NCBI GenBank assembly: GCA_013001295.1
Contig: JABDMW010000022.1
Location: 62,001-126,000 of the forward strand
From: Hyphomonadaceae bacterium
GTDB lineage: Bacteria; Pseudomonadota; Alphaproteobacteria; Caulobacterales; Maricaulaceae
Direction of reading: 5' to 3'
DNA: 64,000 bases
Below, piece after piece: positions 29,334-39,207 of this stretch; positions within the stretch are counted from its first letter, which is position 1; each line of letters starts with the position of its first letter. Under the pieces are notes generated by a model, which was given only the letters and a program-made list of their open reading frames with translations, ran no database searches and was not told the origin of the DNA. Position numbers and translations under genes: made by a program.

Positions 29334-30524
29334 ATGAGCTTGGATCGGCAGCAATATCTCTCGACATTCCGTCAAGCAATTGAGCGGATCAGTGGCCAAC
29401 ACGGCGAACCCTCTCTTCGTGATTTTCAAGGAACGGTATCGGATCTTCAAAAAGTCGCGCCATTCATGCCTGGCGCCAAAGCAAAACTCGCCGTCCTGAC
29501 CGCTCTTGGCGCAGGCACAGATCGGGATGATCAGCGCGCGAATACATTGTTTATGGAATCAGCGATGGGCGGTCTTCCTCCGATCGTTCGTGAACTCGGA
29601 GTTATTGTTCTCAGTTCCGGTATTAATGATGGCATAGCTGCGACACTCTTGACCCGTGCTGTTCATGGTGGCGATTGGATTGCTGGGTTTTTAATCGTCA
29701 AAGAAGCATTGCGCGGGCGATATCTGCTGGATCGGGATCCTCTGATCGCGATTGCTTCATCATTTGCCGAAACTGTCCCGTTCAAAGACGAAATTGATGA
29801 AGCGATCAAGGAAATTCCAAAACAATTCATAACTGTTCGCCCAGAAGAATTCGACCCGATAGCATGTCAACGGGCCTTGGATAAAGCCAGTCCTAAGGCG
29901 CCAAAAAATATTCCCGGGCCAACGACGGACGAGCCGGAGGTTGCGGTTCATGACCATGTGCTTTCACCACTGGAATGTGATTATTTGATCGCAATTTCGT
30001 GCGCGGCTATGCAACCCAGCAAAGTTGTCAGCGCAAAAGATGCCGGAAGTCTGCAGGCCGGCTTTCGAACATCAGACGGCGCCGTTATATTCCCTCATAT
30101 GCTCGATCTCCCTACGGTTAGAATTTTGCAAAAATTATCGTCGGCAGCAGGTATCGAGCCGCAATTCGGTGAATTTTTATCACTGCTTCGGTATCGTCCC
30201 GGGCAGGAATACAAACCGCACCACGATTTCCTCGAAGTCGACGACAGAGACTATTCGATGATCGCCAGATGTGGCCAAAGATCTGCGACCTTGCTTACAT
30301 ATTTAAACGACGATTATTCAGGGGGAGAAACTGCGTTTCCGGCGCTCGATTTCAAATACAAAGGCAAAACGGGATCCAGCGTTTACTTCCGCAACACGGA
30401 TCGTAATGGAAAGCCCATTCAGAAATCTCTTCACGCCGGCTGTCCGATTGTACAGGGACAAAAATGGATGGCGACTTTATGGGTTCGTGAAAAGCCGTTT
30501 TGGCCCTGGATACGGGACGATTAG
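29334..30524 (+). CDS. Prolyl 4-hydroxylase-type 2OG-Fe(II) oxygenase
   Basis: RYRPGQEYKPHHDFLEVDDRD, TLLTYLNDDYSGGETAFP, SLHAGCPIVQGQKWMATLWVREKPF; N-terminal helical repeat region. Confidence 0.88.
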   Translation: MSLDRQQYLSTFRQAIERISGQHGEPSLRDFQGTVSDLQKVAPFMPGAKAKLAVLTALGAGTDRDDQRANTLFMESAMGGLPPIVRELGVIVLSSGINDGIAATLLTRAVHGGDWIAGFLIVKEALRGRYLLDRDPLIAIASSFAETVPFKDEIDEAIKEIPKQFITVRPEEFDPIACQRALDKASPKAPKNIPGPTTDEPEVAVHDHVLSPLECDYLIAISCAAMQPSKVVSAKDAGSLQAGFRTSDGAVIFPHMLDLPTVRILQKLSSAAGIEPQFGEFLSLLRYRPGQEYKPHHDFLEVDDRDYSMIARCGQRSATLLTYLNDDYSGGETAFPALDFKYKGKTGSSVYFRNTDRNGKPIQKSLHAGCPIVQGQKWMATLWVREKPFWPWIRDD

Positions 30525-30841
30525 TTTTCGCACGTCCCCGCGTAAGCCGCGCTTTCACCATTGCTGTTGGCGACGCATTCATTGGAATAGGTCTTGCCAT
30601 CACAGCCGCAAACAGGACTGTAATCCATTGTACAGGCCACTGGTCTGACAGTACAAACACCCGTTTGATCAGCGGCGCCACATTGTGCACTGATATCCAT
30701 GCGACAGAACTCATGATGACTTCCGCACGCCATACCCATCAGGCCGCCACATATTTGTGCTTTTGGTGGCGCGGGTTGAACCGGCGCATAGGACGTACAT
30801 GATCCCAGCAAAAATGCGCAAATCAGCGCGACAATGCGCAT
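30521..30841 (-). CDS. Kazal-type domain lipoprotein
   Basis: Lipobox-like FLLGSCTS; CTVRPVACTMDYSPVCGCDGKTYSNECVANSNGESAAYAGTCEN fits the Kazal cysteine pattern. Confidence 0.8.
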   Translation of the reverse strand: MRIVALICAFLLGSCTSYAPVQPAPPKAQICGGLMGMACGSHHEFCRMDISAQCGAADQTGVCTVRPVACTMDYSPVCGCDGKTYSNECVANSNGESAAYAGTCEN

Positions 30842-31561
30842 TTACCCGGTTCTCACATCTGTTTCCAACTGCGCGGCAATTTCCGGGCTGAGGTCCAGTG
30901 CCATCGCCAAATGATCGAGATAATCGCGTTCTTTTGGACTAAGACCGTCGGCAATCCGGCACGAAACCGCGTAAATTTCGCGTGCGGCTTGCGCACTGTC
31001 GGCAAGGGCTGCGATGTCACGCGGATTGGCAGGCTGATTGATCGCCAGTTTAAGAGCATCCGCGCTTGTTGCGCGATGCGCTGTGATCAATGCCATTTCT
31101 CTATCATTGATTTCGCCGTCGGCTTTTGCCGCTGCGACCATCGCCCGGATGAGGATCTCTGCGCGAGCTTCCGCCTTGTCGCCTTTAAGCACGCCGATCA
31201 GCTCTTGGGCTGATTTTGGCATTTCGCCACCGTTCTTTTGATAGGCTTTCCATGCCAATGTTCCGAGGCCGGCCAGGCCGCCGATGGTCGCGAGTTTGCG
31301 GCCGGAACGGGAAGTAAGGAGCAGGGCAAGCGCCCCTGCAGCGGCACTGGCACCCGCACCTTTGCGGAGTGCATCGCGTGCGACTTCAGTGTCTTCGATG
31401 CCGAGCTTGTCGACGAGATAATCTTCACCTTGTTTCGCGATTTCTTTGACCCTAGGTGATTTTTCGTCAATTTTCGTTTTCGCTTTGTTGGCAATATCTT
31501 TGCTACTGCTTAAAAGCTGTTCGAGTAACTCTTGTGCTTGGGTTTGAATATCGGCCACCAT
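30842..31561 (-). CDS. DUF533 / TerB-like protein
   Basis: ILIRAMVAAAKADGEINDREMALI; Ala/Gly-rich TM-like segment. Confidence 0.8.
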   Translation of the reverse strand: MVADIQTQAQELLEQLLSSSKDIANKAKTKIDEKSPRVKEIAKQGEDYLVDKLGIEDTEVARDALRKGAGASAAAGALALLLTSRSGRKLATIGGLAGLGTLAWKAYQKNGGEMPKSAQELIGVLKGDKAEARAEILIRAMVAAAKADGEINDREMALITAHRATSADALKLAINQPANPRDIAALADSAQAAREIYAVSCRIADGLSPKERDYLDHLAMALDLSPEIAAQLETDVRTG

Positions 31562-31573
31562 ATTTCTCCGTTT

Positions 31574-32689
31574 CTAATCAATGTAGACGCGTTTGCAGCG
31601 CGAGCCGAGATGCGTCAAAAGTTCATAATTGATCGTGCCGGCGAGAGCCGCCTGCGCGTCCAGGTCCGCCCCTAGAAATACCGCCATCTCGCCAAGTTGG
31701 ACCTGATTTTTCAGATTGGAAAAATCCAATGCAATATAGTCCATACTGACGCGTCCGACAATGGGAACCGCAGTGTTCGATATATGCGCCAGCCCACCGT
31801 TAGAGCTGTTTGATCCGGAAAGGCGTACCGGCAATCCGTCGGCGTATCCAACTGAAGCGATCGCAATCCTCATGTTCTTGCGCGCAACAAAACTGGCATT
31901 ATAGCCGATGGTTTCACCTTTTTTGACGTTTTTAAACTGCAAGATCGGCGCGTGAAGACTGACCGCTGGCGTTACGGACTCAATTGTCGGTTTATCTGTT
32001 GCCGCACCACCATAGAGTCCGATACCCGGACGCACCATATCAAAGTAAAAATCCGGACCCAGATACACGCCGCCCGTGTTGGCCAGACTTAAGGGCGTAG
32101 CAGGGAATCTGGCTGCCAGTCGTTGAAAGCGCTTTAACTGATCGCGGTTCATCGGATGGTCAGTCAATGACGCACAGGCGAGATGTGACATGATAAGGTC
32201 GATATTTAAACTTTTGAAAAACTTTTCGTCATCTGCAAACGCGGCAATTTCCTCTTCCGGGACACCTAACCGGTTTATCCCCGTATCGAAATGCAACGCA
32301 GCGCCAGGTGAACTTTCAAGATAAGTAATAGCCTGAGCCCATAATTTTGCCTGAGCTAGAGAATTGAGCACGGGCTTGAGATTGGCGGCCAATATGGACT
32401 TGATGCCTTTGGGTGTGGCACCGGACAAGGTATAAATCTCGGCTTCTTCACCGATATATTTTCGCAGAGCTTTGCCCTCGGCCGCGTGGGCGACAAAGAA
32501 TGTGCGACACCCGGCAGTAAAGAGGGCTTTTCCGACAGCTCTTGCGCCAAGGCCATAGGCGTCGGCTTTGACACTGGCGCCAATCTTCGCGGGTGCGACT
32601 TTTTTGGCAATCGCATTGTAATTGGCGACGACGGCCCCAAGATCAATTCTCAAGATCGGTCGGCTGGCATGGGTTTTAAGTGCTGACAT
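31574..32689 (-). CDS. alr: Alanine racemase
   Basis: AKIGASVKADAYGLGA PLP-lysine motif, RPGIGLYGG, VGRVSMDYIALDFS. Confidence 0.95.
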   Translation of the reverse strand: MSALKTHASRPILRIDLGAVVANYNAIAKKVAPAKIGASVKADAYGLGARAVGKALFTAGCRTFFVAHAAEGKALRKYIGEEAEIYTLSGATPKGIKSILAANLKPVLNSLAQAKLWAQAITYLESSPGAALHFDTGINRLGVPEEEIAAFADDEKFFKSLNIDLIMSHLACASLTDHPMNRDQLKRFQRLAARFPATPLSLANTGGVYLGPDFYFDMVRPGIGLYGGAATDKPTIESVTPAVSLHAPILQFKNVKKGETIGYNASFVARKNMRIAIASVGYADGLPVRLSGSNSSNGGLAHISNTAVPIVGRVSMDYIALDFSNLKNQVQLGEMAVFLGADLDAQAALAGTINYELLTHLGSRCKRVYID

Positions 32690-32745
32690 ACTGGCTCGAT
32701 CTAGGCGTGAATTGAGTTTGAATTATGTCGCGGGCAGGGCATTTC

Positions 32746-34278
32746 CTAATGAACAGAATCCGCATACCTATCATCGAAAGCAAGATTGCCGAATTTCGTC
32801 AGCTCTGCTTCGAACGCCAATCTGACGGTGCCGATAGGGCCGTGACGTTGTTTACCGACTATGACTTCGGCTTTCGCGTGCAAAGCATCCATTTCGGTCT
32901 GCCAAGCCAAATGTTCTTCCGTGCCTTCGCGCGGTTCCGTCCGGGACAAATAATATTCTTCCCGGAACACGAACATGACGACGTCGGCGTCTTGCTCGAT
33001 CGAGCCGGATTCACGCAAATCAGCCAATTGCGGCCGCTTGTCGTCGCGCTGTTCCACTTGCCGGGACAACTGAGCCAGAGCCAGAACCGGCACGTCCAGT
33101 TCTTTCGCCAGAGCCTTAAGACCCATTGTGATCGCTGTAACCTCTTGCACCCGACCATCGGATGATTTGGACGCCGATCCGCCGGTCAGCAATTGCAGAT
33201 AGTCAACTACGATCAAATCGAGACCGACCATGCGCTTGAGGCGGCGTGCACGGGCTGACAAAGCCCCTATGGATAAGCCGCCCGTATCGTCAATAAACAG
33301 AGGAATTTTTTGAATGTCATCGGCTGCTGTTCTGACGTCATCATACTGAGTCGGTGTGATCTCACCGCGGCGGATTTTGTTCGACGGCACGCGAGAGTGC
33401 TCGGCCAAAAGCCGGGTCGCCAATTGCTCGGATGACATCTCAAGCGAGAAGAAACCGACGCGTCCGCCATTGATTGTCCGCTCAATTCCGTTCTCGTCTT
33501 TTTCCGACTGGTAGGCTTTGGCGACATTAAACGCGATATTGGTCGCCAAGGAGGTTTTACCCATTGATGGGCGTCCCGCGAGGATAATTAAATCGGATCT
33601 GTGCAATCCGCCCAACTGGCGATCGAGATCTGTCAGCCCTGTGGACATGCCGGATAATCCGCCATCCCGCTCAAACGCCGCGGTCGCCATATCAATCGAT
33701 TTTAAGAGCGCTTTGTCAAAACTTTCAAACCCGGTGCTGGTTTGGCCAATTTCGGCAAGGCTGAACAATTGCATCTCGGCGGCCGAGATTTGTTTTTGCG
33801 CGTCTTCCACGCTGTCCGGATCTTCGGCCAAGGCTTTGATGTCGCCACCAAGCCGTATGAGCTCCCGCCGCAAGGCCAGATCAAAAATCAGTTTCGCGTA
33901 TTCCGGCGCTGCGGCACCTGCCGGCGCGTTCTCCAGTAACAGTGCCAAATACTCAACACCGCCAATATCAACTAAAGTTTCGTCTTGGGAAAACCGATTT
34001 TTAAGAACAATTGCGTCAGCCAGTTTTCCGTGCTCGATCAGGACAGAAATACTATCAAAAATTCGGGCATGGACAGGGTTGTAAAAATGGGATGCAGCCA
34101 CAAGTCCGCTAACGCGGTGATAAATTTCGTTGTCATAGAGCAGGGCGCCCAGCAAGGCCTGTTCCGCCTCAAGCGAGTGCGGTGTTAAGTCGGCTTCGAC
34201 CAAATCTACGCCGCTGTCTCCAATATCATTGTCTGCAATATATGCCATGTATGTCCGTAGGCTGGTGTTCCCCGGCAT
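32746..34278 (-). CDS. dnaB: Replicative DNA helicase DnaB
   Basis: HSLEAEQALLGALLYDN, LAGRPSMGKTSLATNIAFN, LIVVDYLQLL, LADLRESGSIEQDADVVMFVFREEYY. Start may be the internal ATG at 34248. Confidence 0.95.
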   Translation of the reverse strand: MPGNTSLRTYMAYIADNDIGDSGVDLVEADLTPHSLEAEQALLGALLYDNEIYHRVSGLVAASHFYNPVHARIFDSISVLIEHGKLADAIVLKNRFSQDETLVDIGGVEYLALLLENAPAGAAAPEYAKLIFDLALRRELIRLGGDIKALAEDPDSVEDAQKQISAAEMQLFSLAEIGQTSTGFESFDKALLKSIDMATAAFERDGGLSGMSTGLTDLDRQLGGLHRSDLIILAGRPSMGKTSLATNIAFNVAKAYQSEKDENGIERTINGGRVGFFSLEMSSEQLATRLLAEHSRVPSNKIRRGEITPTQYDDVRTAADDIQKIPLFIDDTGGLSIGALSARARRLKRMVGLDLIVVDYLQLLTGGSASKSSDGRVQEVTAITMGLKALAKELDVPVLALAQLSRQVEQRDDKRPQLADLRESGSIEQDADVVMFVFREEYYLSRTEPREGTEEHLAWQTEMDALHAKAEVIVGKQRHGPIGTVRLAFEAELTKFGNLAFDDRYADSVH

Positions 34279-34423
34279 TCCCCTGATCCCGAGTTTTTTC
34301 GACTATGCACTATGCGGCACAAAAAGTGAATTTCAAAACACATCGACTTATCGAGTTTCTTTGAGTTGGCGAGCCTATATATCGAAACAAAAATAGAACT
34401 GTGGGTAAGTTTGGGGATAAGAT

Positions 34424-35440
34424 CTACCCCTTCTTCCCGCTAACCAGTTTTTTCATAAACCCGAACGGGTTTATTTTTGACGTCGTCGGTTTGTTGTGGG
34501 CGAGAAGAAGTCTTCCTTCGGTCACATATGTGCCTGTTCGTTCCGGTGTCAGGTTCATTAAACCGAGCCGCTGTTCCAACGCTTCGAGACTTTTGATGAT
34601 ATCGGAAACGCGTTTCTCGCCCTTGAAAATATTCCGTTTGACGCGGTATACGGGCTTCTTCTTCACGAGCTTCATAACAAAAAGCGATTGATAAGCTTCG
34701 GCCAATGTCGGTACCGCGCTGTCAGTGTCCAGTTCCGGATGGAGATCCCGCAACACGTCTTCGGTTTTAAGATCGTACAGAACCATATTGTAATATTTGG
34801 CGACGGCAATTTTGTGGGCATCGATTTTCGCTTGTTCACGCGCAGCCGCATTTTCCGGGTCGATCTTTTTATCAAAAAAGAACGCGTCCGCATCTTTCGC
34901 AATCGGCGCATCAACGGCGGCTGTAAACCGGTAGTCCAAATGCCCGATACAATTCATCCCGATATTGTAAATATCTTCTTCCGGTTTGCCGGTCGGCGGA
35001 ATGCCTAGCACATCCAGGGTCAGGTCGATTTTGGCTCTGAGCAATTTCTCAAGCAGCCGATTACTTTTGCGTTCATAGGCGGCGCGTTGGCGTGCCGTTG
35101 ACTTTTCCGCCGGTGGTTTGTCGGCAATTTCTTTCGAGGCCGCTAAAGCATTTTGATAGTTTTCCTTCAGCCTCGCGTTGTTCTTGGCTTTTTGGAGTGC
35201 GGTTTGCTCGGACGCGGCCAGCTGATCTTCTGATTTGATCGCGGCATAGGCCAAAACATCGAGCATGCGATTGCGGGGCACAGGCTGTTTGCGAAACTCG
35301 CGAGCGATTGCGGCCAGGCTCTGCGGTCCGCTTAATTTGGGTCGTTGTTTCTTTGTCGGTTTGGGCGATGGTTTCTTTGCGCGTTTGGGCGCGACCTTTT
35401 TGGGGGCGGTTTTTGTCTTTATTTTCGCTTTAGAAGTCAT
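34424..35440 (-). CDS. Hypothetical protein with Lys/Ala/Pro-rich N-terminal tail
   Basis: 338-aa ORF: MTSKAKIKTKTAPKKVAPKRAKKPSPKPTKKQRPK... followed by helical region; no recognised domain. Confidence 0.65.
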   Translation of the reverse strand: MTSKAKIKTKTAPKKVAPKRAKKPSPKPTKKQRPKLSGPQSLAAIAREFRKQPVPRNRMLDVLAYAAIKSEDQLAASEQTALQKAKNNARLKENYQNALAASKEIADKPPAEKSTARQRAAYERKSNRLLEKLLRAKIDLTLDVLGIPPTGKPEEDIYNIGMNCIGHLDYRFTAAVDAPIAKDADAFFFDKKIDPENAAAREQAKIDAHKIAVAKYYNMVLYDLKTEDVLRDLHPELDTDSAVPTLAEAYQSLFVMKLVKKKPVYRVKRNIFKGEKRVSDIIKSLEALEQRLGLMNLTPERTGTYVTEGRLLLAHNKPTTSKINPFGFMKKLVSGKKG

Positions 35441-35511
35441 TATCGCCCTTGAAACTCAAACAGTGTGAATATCACGGGGAGCGCATGTTTTCAACACGTC
35501 CAGCAAGCCAC

Positions 35512-35543
35512 AAAAAAACCCGCCGATAAGGCGGGTTTTATTA
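35512..35543 (-). terminator. Rho-independent terminator downstream of rplI
   Basis: AAAAAAACCCGCC-gataa-GGCGGGTTTTATTATT; U-run on the minus strand. Confidence 0.8.
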
Positions 35544-35560
35544 TTAGATTTGAAGTGAGA

Positions 35561-36217
35561 TTACTCTTCTTCGGTATCTGACTTGGCTTTTGTTTCGCCA
35601 GTTGTCTCATCCGATGCTTCATCAGAAGCGACCTCGAGGCCGTCGAGTTGATTTTCGTAATCGCCTTCGAACATTTCGCTTGCATCTGCACGTTCGGCAT
35701 TTTGCTCTTCAGCAGTTGCACGGTCATCATCCATTTGGGTTTTGATGACGTCTTCACCAGCGAGCTGGCGAACGGCTTCCTCTTCGGTCCGTGCAACGTT
35801 GACAACAACATTGATGCTGACTTCAGGGTGAAGCTTGACACGCACATCATGCAAACCAAGATTTTTGATCGGCTGCTCAAGCGCAACCATTGACCGTTTC
35901 ACTTCGCCGCCAACCAGTTCAGCTATATCGCGGGACGAGACGGAACCGTATAGTATGCCGGTTTCGCCGGCTTGACGAATAACAGTGAAAGTTTTGCCGT
36001 CCAGCTCACCGCCGGAGACTTGAGCTTTGGCAGCTGTTTCAGCGTTGCGGGCTTCAATAAACTCACGCTCAGCTTCAAACCGGACGAGGTTTGCTTTGGT
36101 CGCGCGTAAAGCTTTTGATTGCGGCAAAAGGAAGTTACGGGCAAAACCGTCTTTGACGTTGACCACGTCGCCGATCGCGCCAAGCTTTTCAACTTTTTCC
36201 AGGAGTACAATTTTCAT
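35561..36217 (-). CDS. rplI: 50S ribosomal protein L9
   Basis: MKIVLLEKVEKLGAIGDVVNVKDGFARNFLLPQSKALRAT; acidic C-terminal extension. Confidence 0.97.
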   Translation of the reverse strand: MKIVLLEKVEKLGAIGDVVNVKDGFARNFLLPQSKALRATKANLVRFEAEREFIEARNAETAAKAQVSGGELDGKTFTVIRQAGETGILYGSVSSRDIAELVGGEVKRSMVALEQPIKNLGLHDVRVKLHPEVSINVVVNVARTEEEAVRQLAGEDVIKTQMDDDRATAEEQNAERADASEMFEGDYENQLDGLEVASDEASDETTGETKAKSDTEEE

Positions 36218-36226
36218 GATTGTCTC

Positions 36227-36490
36227 CTATTTTGCCGCATACGGAAGAAGAGCCAGAAAACGAGCGCGTTTGATCGCCCGGGCCAGTTCCCGTTGCTTTT
36301 TAAGAGTTACAGATGAAATGCGCGACGGTACGATTTTGCCTTTTTCAGACATGTAACGTTGCAACATTTTTGGATCTTTGTAATCGATCGTCAGGCCATT
36401 GTCGCCAGAGAATGGGCAAACTTTACGACGACGCGAGAATTGCGTGCGTGTTGGCAGGTTTTCGATTTTGATTTCGTTTTTACGGGCCAT
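36227..36490 (-). CDS. rpsR: 30S ribosomal protein S18
   Basis: [64 protein letters not shown]. Confidence 0.97.
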   Translation of the reverse strand: MARKNEIKIENLPTRTQFSRRRKVCPFSGDNGLTIDYKDPKMLQRYMSEKGKIVPSRISSVTLKKQRELARAIKRARFLALLPYAAK

Positions 36491-36492
36491 TT

Positions 36493-36852
36493 CTATCTCC
36501 GATCAGATTCGTCACGACGACGACGCTCTTCGCGTTTTGCCATGATAGGTGAGGGACCTTCAGGGAATTCTTCAACCCTGATGCTCATATAACGCAAAAT
36601 GTCTTCATTAATGCGATGCTGACGCTCGATCTCGTGGATCGCAGCTGCAGGCGCCTCGATCTGAAGCATTGAATAATGAGCTTTACGGTTTTTCTTGATA
36701 CGGTAAGCGAGGTTTTTAAGGCCCCAATACTCTGTGCCGACAACCTTGCCGCCGAGAGGTTTAAGTTTTTCACCGAGGTGTTTGACCATTTCTTCAACTT
36801 GAGTCGAAGAAATGTCAGGACGTGAAATAATCACGTGTTCGTAGTTTGACAT
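36493..36852 (-). CDS. rpsF: 30S ribosomal protein S6
   Basis: [60 protein letters not shown]; in-frame ATG at 36852 preferred to track start 36984. Confidence 0.96.
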   Translation of the reverse strand: MSNYEHVIISRPDISSTQVEEMVKHLGEKLKPLGGKVVGTEYWGLKNLAYRIKKNRKAHYSMLQIEAPAAAIHEIERQHRINEDILRYMSIRVEEFPEGPSPIMAKREERRRRDESDRR

Positions 36853-37069
36853 CAATTTGTCCTTCATTTGAATTGCGGCGGGTTGACCTCGAAGGTGGAG
36901 GAAAATCCGATGGCTCTTTTTATTGCTTCCGAACCCCATGTCCGGCGTCAATAATAAGACCGCAATCGCTAAGCGGCGCAACATACACAGGGCATATCGA
37001 AACGCAAGGCTTGATTTCGCATATTGTCAGTGGCATGTGCACCCCTTAATACAGAATAAAAGGGCTTTT

Positions 37070-38011
37070 ATGACACTTGCTTTCACATTTCCCGGACAAG
37101 GCAGCCAAAGCGTTGGAATGGGCAAAGATCTATACGACGCATTCCCAACGGCAAAAGCCGTCTTTGAAGAGGTTGACGACGCTTTGTCGCAAAAGCTTTC
37201 TGGACTGATGTTTGAAGGTCCGATGGAAGAATTGACGCTCACTGCAAATACTCAACCCGCCCTCATGGCCTGCTCAATCGCTGCGATGCGGGTACTGGAT
37301 AAGGAATTCGGTGTTGCCGTCGATGCGGCCAAATATGTAGCCGGGCATTCATTAGGTGAATATTCAGCCCTGTGTGCGGCCGGCAGTCTGGACTTAAGAC
37401 AAACGGCGCTGCTGTTGCGTTTGCGCGGAAATGCCATGCAATCGGCGGTCCCCGTTGGGGTGGGCGCCATGGCCGCTCTTTTGGGCGCGAGTATGCAGGA
37501 CGCGGAAACGGCTGTAGAAGCAGGTGCCGCCGTCGGTATGTGCCAAATCGCCAATGATAATGCCACAGGGCAGGTCGTTTTATCCGGGGAAACCCCAGCT
37601 GTTGAAGCTGCCGCCGCTGCCGCTCGCGAGCTCGGTGTTCGAAAAGCGGTCATTTTACCTGTTTCCGCACCATTTCACTGTAATCTGATGCAACCCGCGG
37701 CGGATGCCATGGCGGAAGCTTTAGCGGATGTGGAACTTTCAGCGCCTGCTGTGCCTGTCGTCAATAACGTCACGGCAAGCCCGATCAGCGATCCTGAACA
37801 GTTAAAAGCGGATTTGATCTCGCAAGTGACCGGCCGGGTCCGGTGGCGGGAAAGTATCGAGTGGATGGCCGGGGACGGAATTGATACGTTCGCAGAGCCC
37901 GGGACGGGCAAAGTTTTAACCGTCATGTTGCGCCGGATTGTCAAAGGCGTTGATGGAAAAGCCTTGAATTCACCAGAAAGTCTAGAAGAATTCGCGAAAA
38001 GCAGAGAGTAG
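37070..38011 (+). CDS. fabD: Malonyl-CoA-ACP transacylase
   Basis: FTFPGQGSQSVGMGKDLYDAF, VAGHSLGEYSALCAAG, VSAPFHCNLM. ATG at 37070 preferred to track start 36923. Confidence 0.96.
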   Translation: MTLAFTFPGQGSQSVGMGKDLYDAFPTAKAVFEEVDDALSQKLSGLMFEGPMEELTLTANTQPALMACSIAAMRVLDKEFGVAVDAAKYVAGHSLGEYSALCAAGSLDLRQTALLLRLRGNAMQSAVPVGVGAMAALLGASMQDAETAVEAGAAVGMCQIANDNATGQVVLSGETPAVEAAAAAARELGVRKAVILPVSAPFHCNLMQPAADAMAEALADVELSAPAVPVVNNVTASPISDPEQLKADLISQVTGRVRWRESIEWMAGDGIDTFAEPGTGKVLTVMLRRIVKGVDGKALNSPESLEEFAKSRE

Positions 38012-38018
38012 GGTCGAT

Positions 38019-38759
38019 ATGTTTGATTTATCAGGAAAACGCGCGCTGATTACGGGCGCAACAGGTGGTTTGGGCAGTGAAATTGCGCGCGTCTTGCATA
38101 GCCAAGGCGCAACAGTCGCGCTTTCGGGTACACGCGCTGAGAAACTGGACGAATTGGCGAAAGAACTGGGCGGGAATGCCTATGCGGCTCCGTGTAATCT
38201 TTCAGATAGCGATGCAGTGGATGCTTTACCAGGTCAAGCAGCGGAGTTGATGGGCGGAAACGTCGATATTTTGATCTCAAATGCCGGATTAACGCGCGAT
38301 GGTCTCCTGATGCGCATGAAGCAGGATGATTGGGATTTGGTCCTGAAAGTCAATTTGGAAGCGTATTTTAGGCTCACGAAAGCCTGTTTGCGCCCGATGA
38401 TGAAGGCAAGATCGGGCCGAATCATCGGCATCACGTCGGTCGTTGGTGTAACCGGAAACCCCGGTCAGGCCAATTACGCCGCCTCAAAAGCAGGCATGAT
38501 CGGATTTACAAAATCTCTGGCTCAGGAAGTCGCAAGCCGCGGGATTACAGCAAATTGTATCGCCCCTGGTTTCATCGCTTCCCCGATGACTGATGCGTTA
38601 AATGACGCCCAAAAAGAGGCGATATTGACGAAAATACCTGCTGGAAACCTAGGAAACAGTGGGGATATTGCTAATGCGGTGCTTTATCTGGCCAGTGACG
38701 AGGCTAATTATGTCACCGGACAGACATTGCATGTCAATGGTGGCATGGCGATGATCTAG
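38019..38759 (+). CDS. fabG: 3-oxoacyl-ACP reductase
   Basis: ALITGATGGLGSEIA, ISNAGLTRDGLLMRM, NYAASKAGMIGFTKSLA, GQTLHVNGGMAMI. Confidence 0.96.
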   Translation: MFDLSGKRALITGATGGLGSEIARVLHSQGATVALSGTRAEKLDELAKELGGNAYAAPCNLSDSDAVDALPGQAAELMGGNVDILISNAGLTRDGLLMRMKQDDWDLVLKVNLEAYFRLTKACLRPMMKARSGRIIGITSVVGVTGNPGQANYAASKAGMIGFTKSLAQEVASRGITANCIAPGFIASPMTDALNDAQKEAILTKIPAGNLGNSGDIANAVLYLASDEANYVTGQTLHVNGGMAMI

Positions 38760-38961
38760 TTTTTTGCCCTAAATAGGCCATTTTACATCATTTTACGGCT
38801 GTATTTGTGTGGAAAAAGTTTCATCTTAGTGCTAGTCACAGTGCACTTGGTGTGTTACCCCACCGCCCGAAAGTCAGGTAGGCCCTTGTAATCATGAGGT
38901 GCGCTCCTAACATTCGGAATGATAAAACCGCCAAATTCTGGCAAACTTTAAGGAATATCAT

Positions 38962-39198
38962 ATGTCAGACGTATTAAGTCGCGTTAAAAAAATGGTTGTT
39001 GAGCACCTCGACGTTGAAGAGGACAAAGTAACCGAAAAAGCAAATTTCATCGATGATCTGGGTGCGGACAGCCTCGATAACGTTGAACTCGTTATGGCTT
39101 TTGAAGAAGAATTCGACATTGAAATTCCAGATGATGCCGCAGAAACAATTCAAACTGTAGGTGACGCTGTAAAATTCATCACTGAAGCTACGGCTTAA
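38962..39198 (+). CDS. acpP: Acyl carrier protein
   Basis: [31 protein letters not shown] with phosphopantetheine DSL motif. Confidence 0.97.
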   Translation: MSDVLSRVKKMVVEHLDVEEDKVTEKANFIDDLGADSLDNVELVMAFEEEFDIEIPDDAAETIQTVGDAVKFITEATA

Positions 39199-39207
39199 CA
39201 CCGCCCC

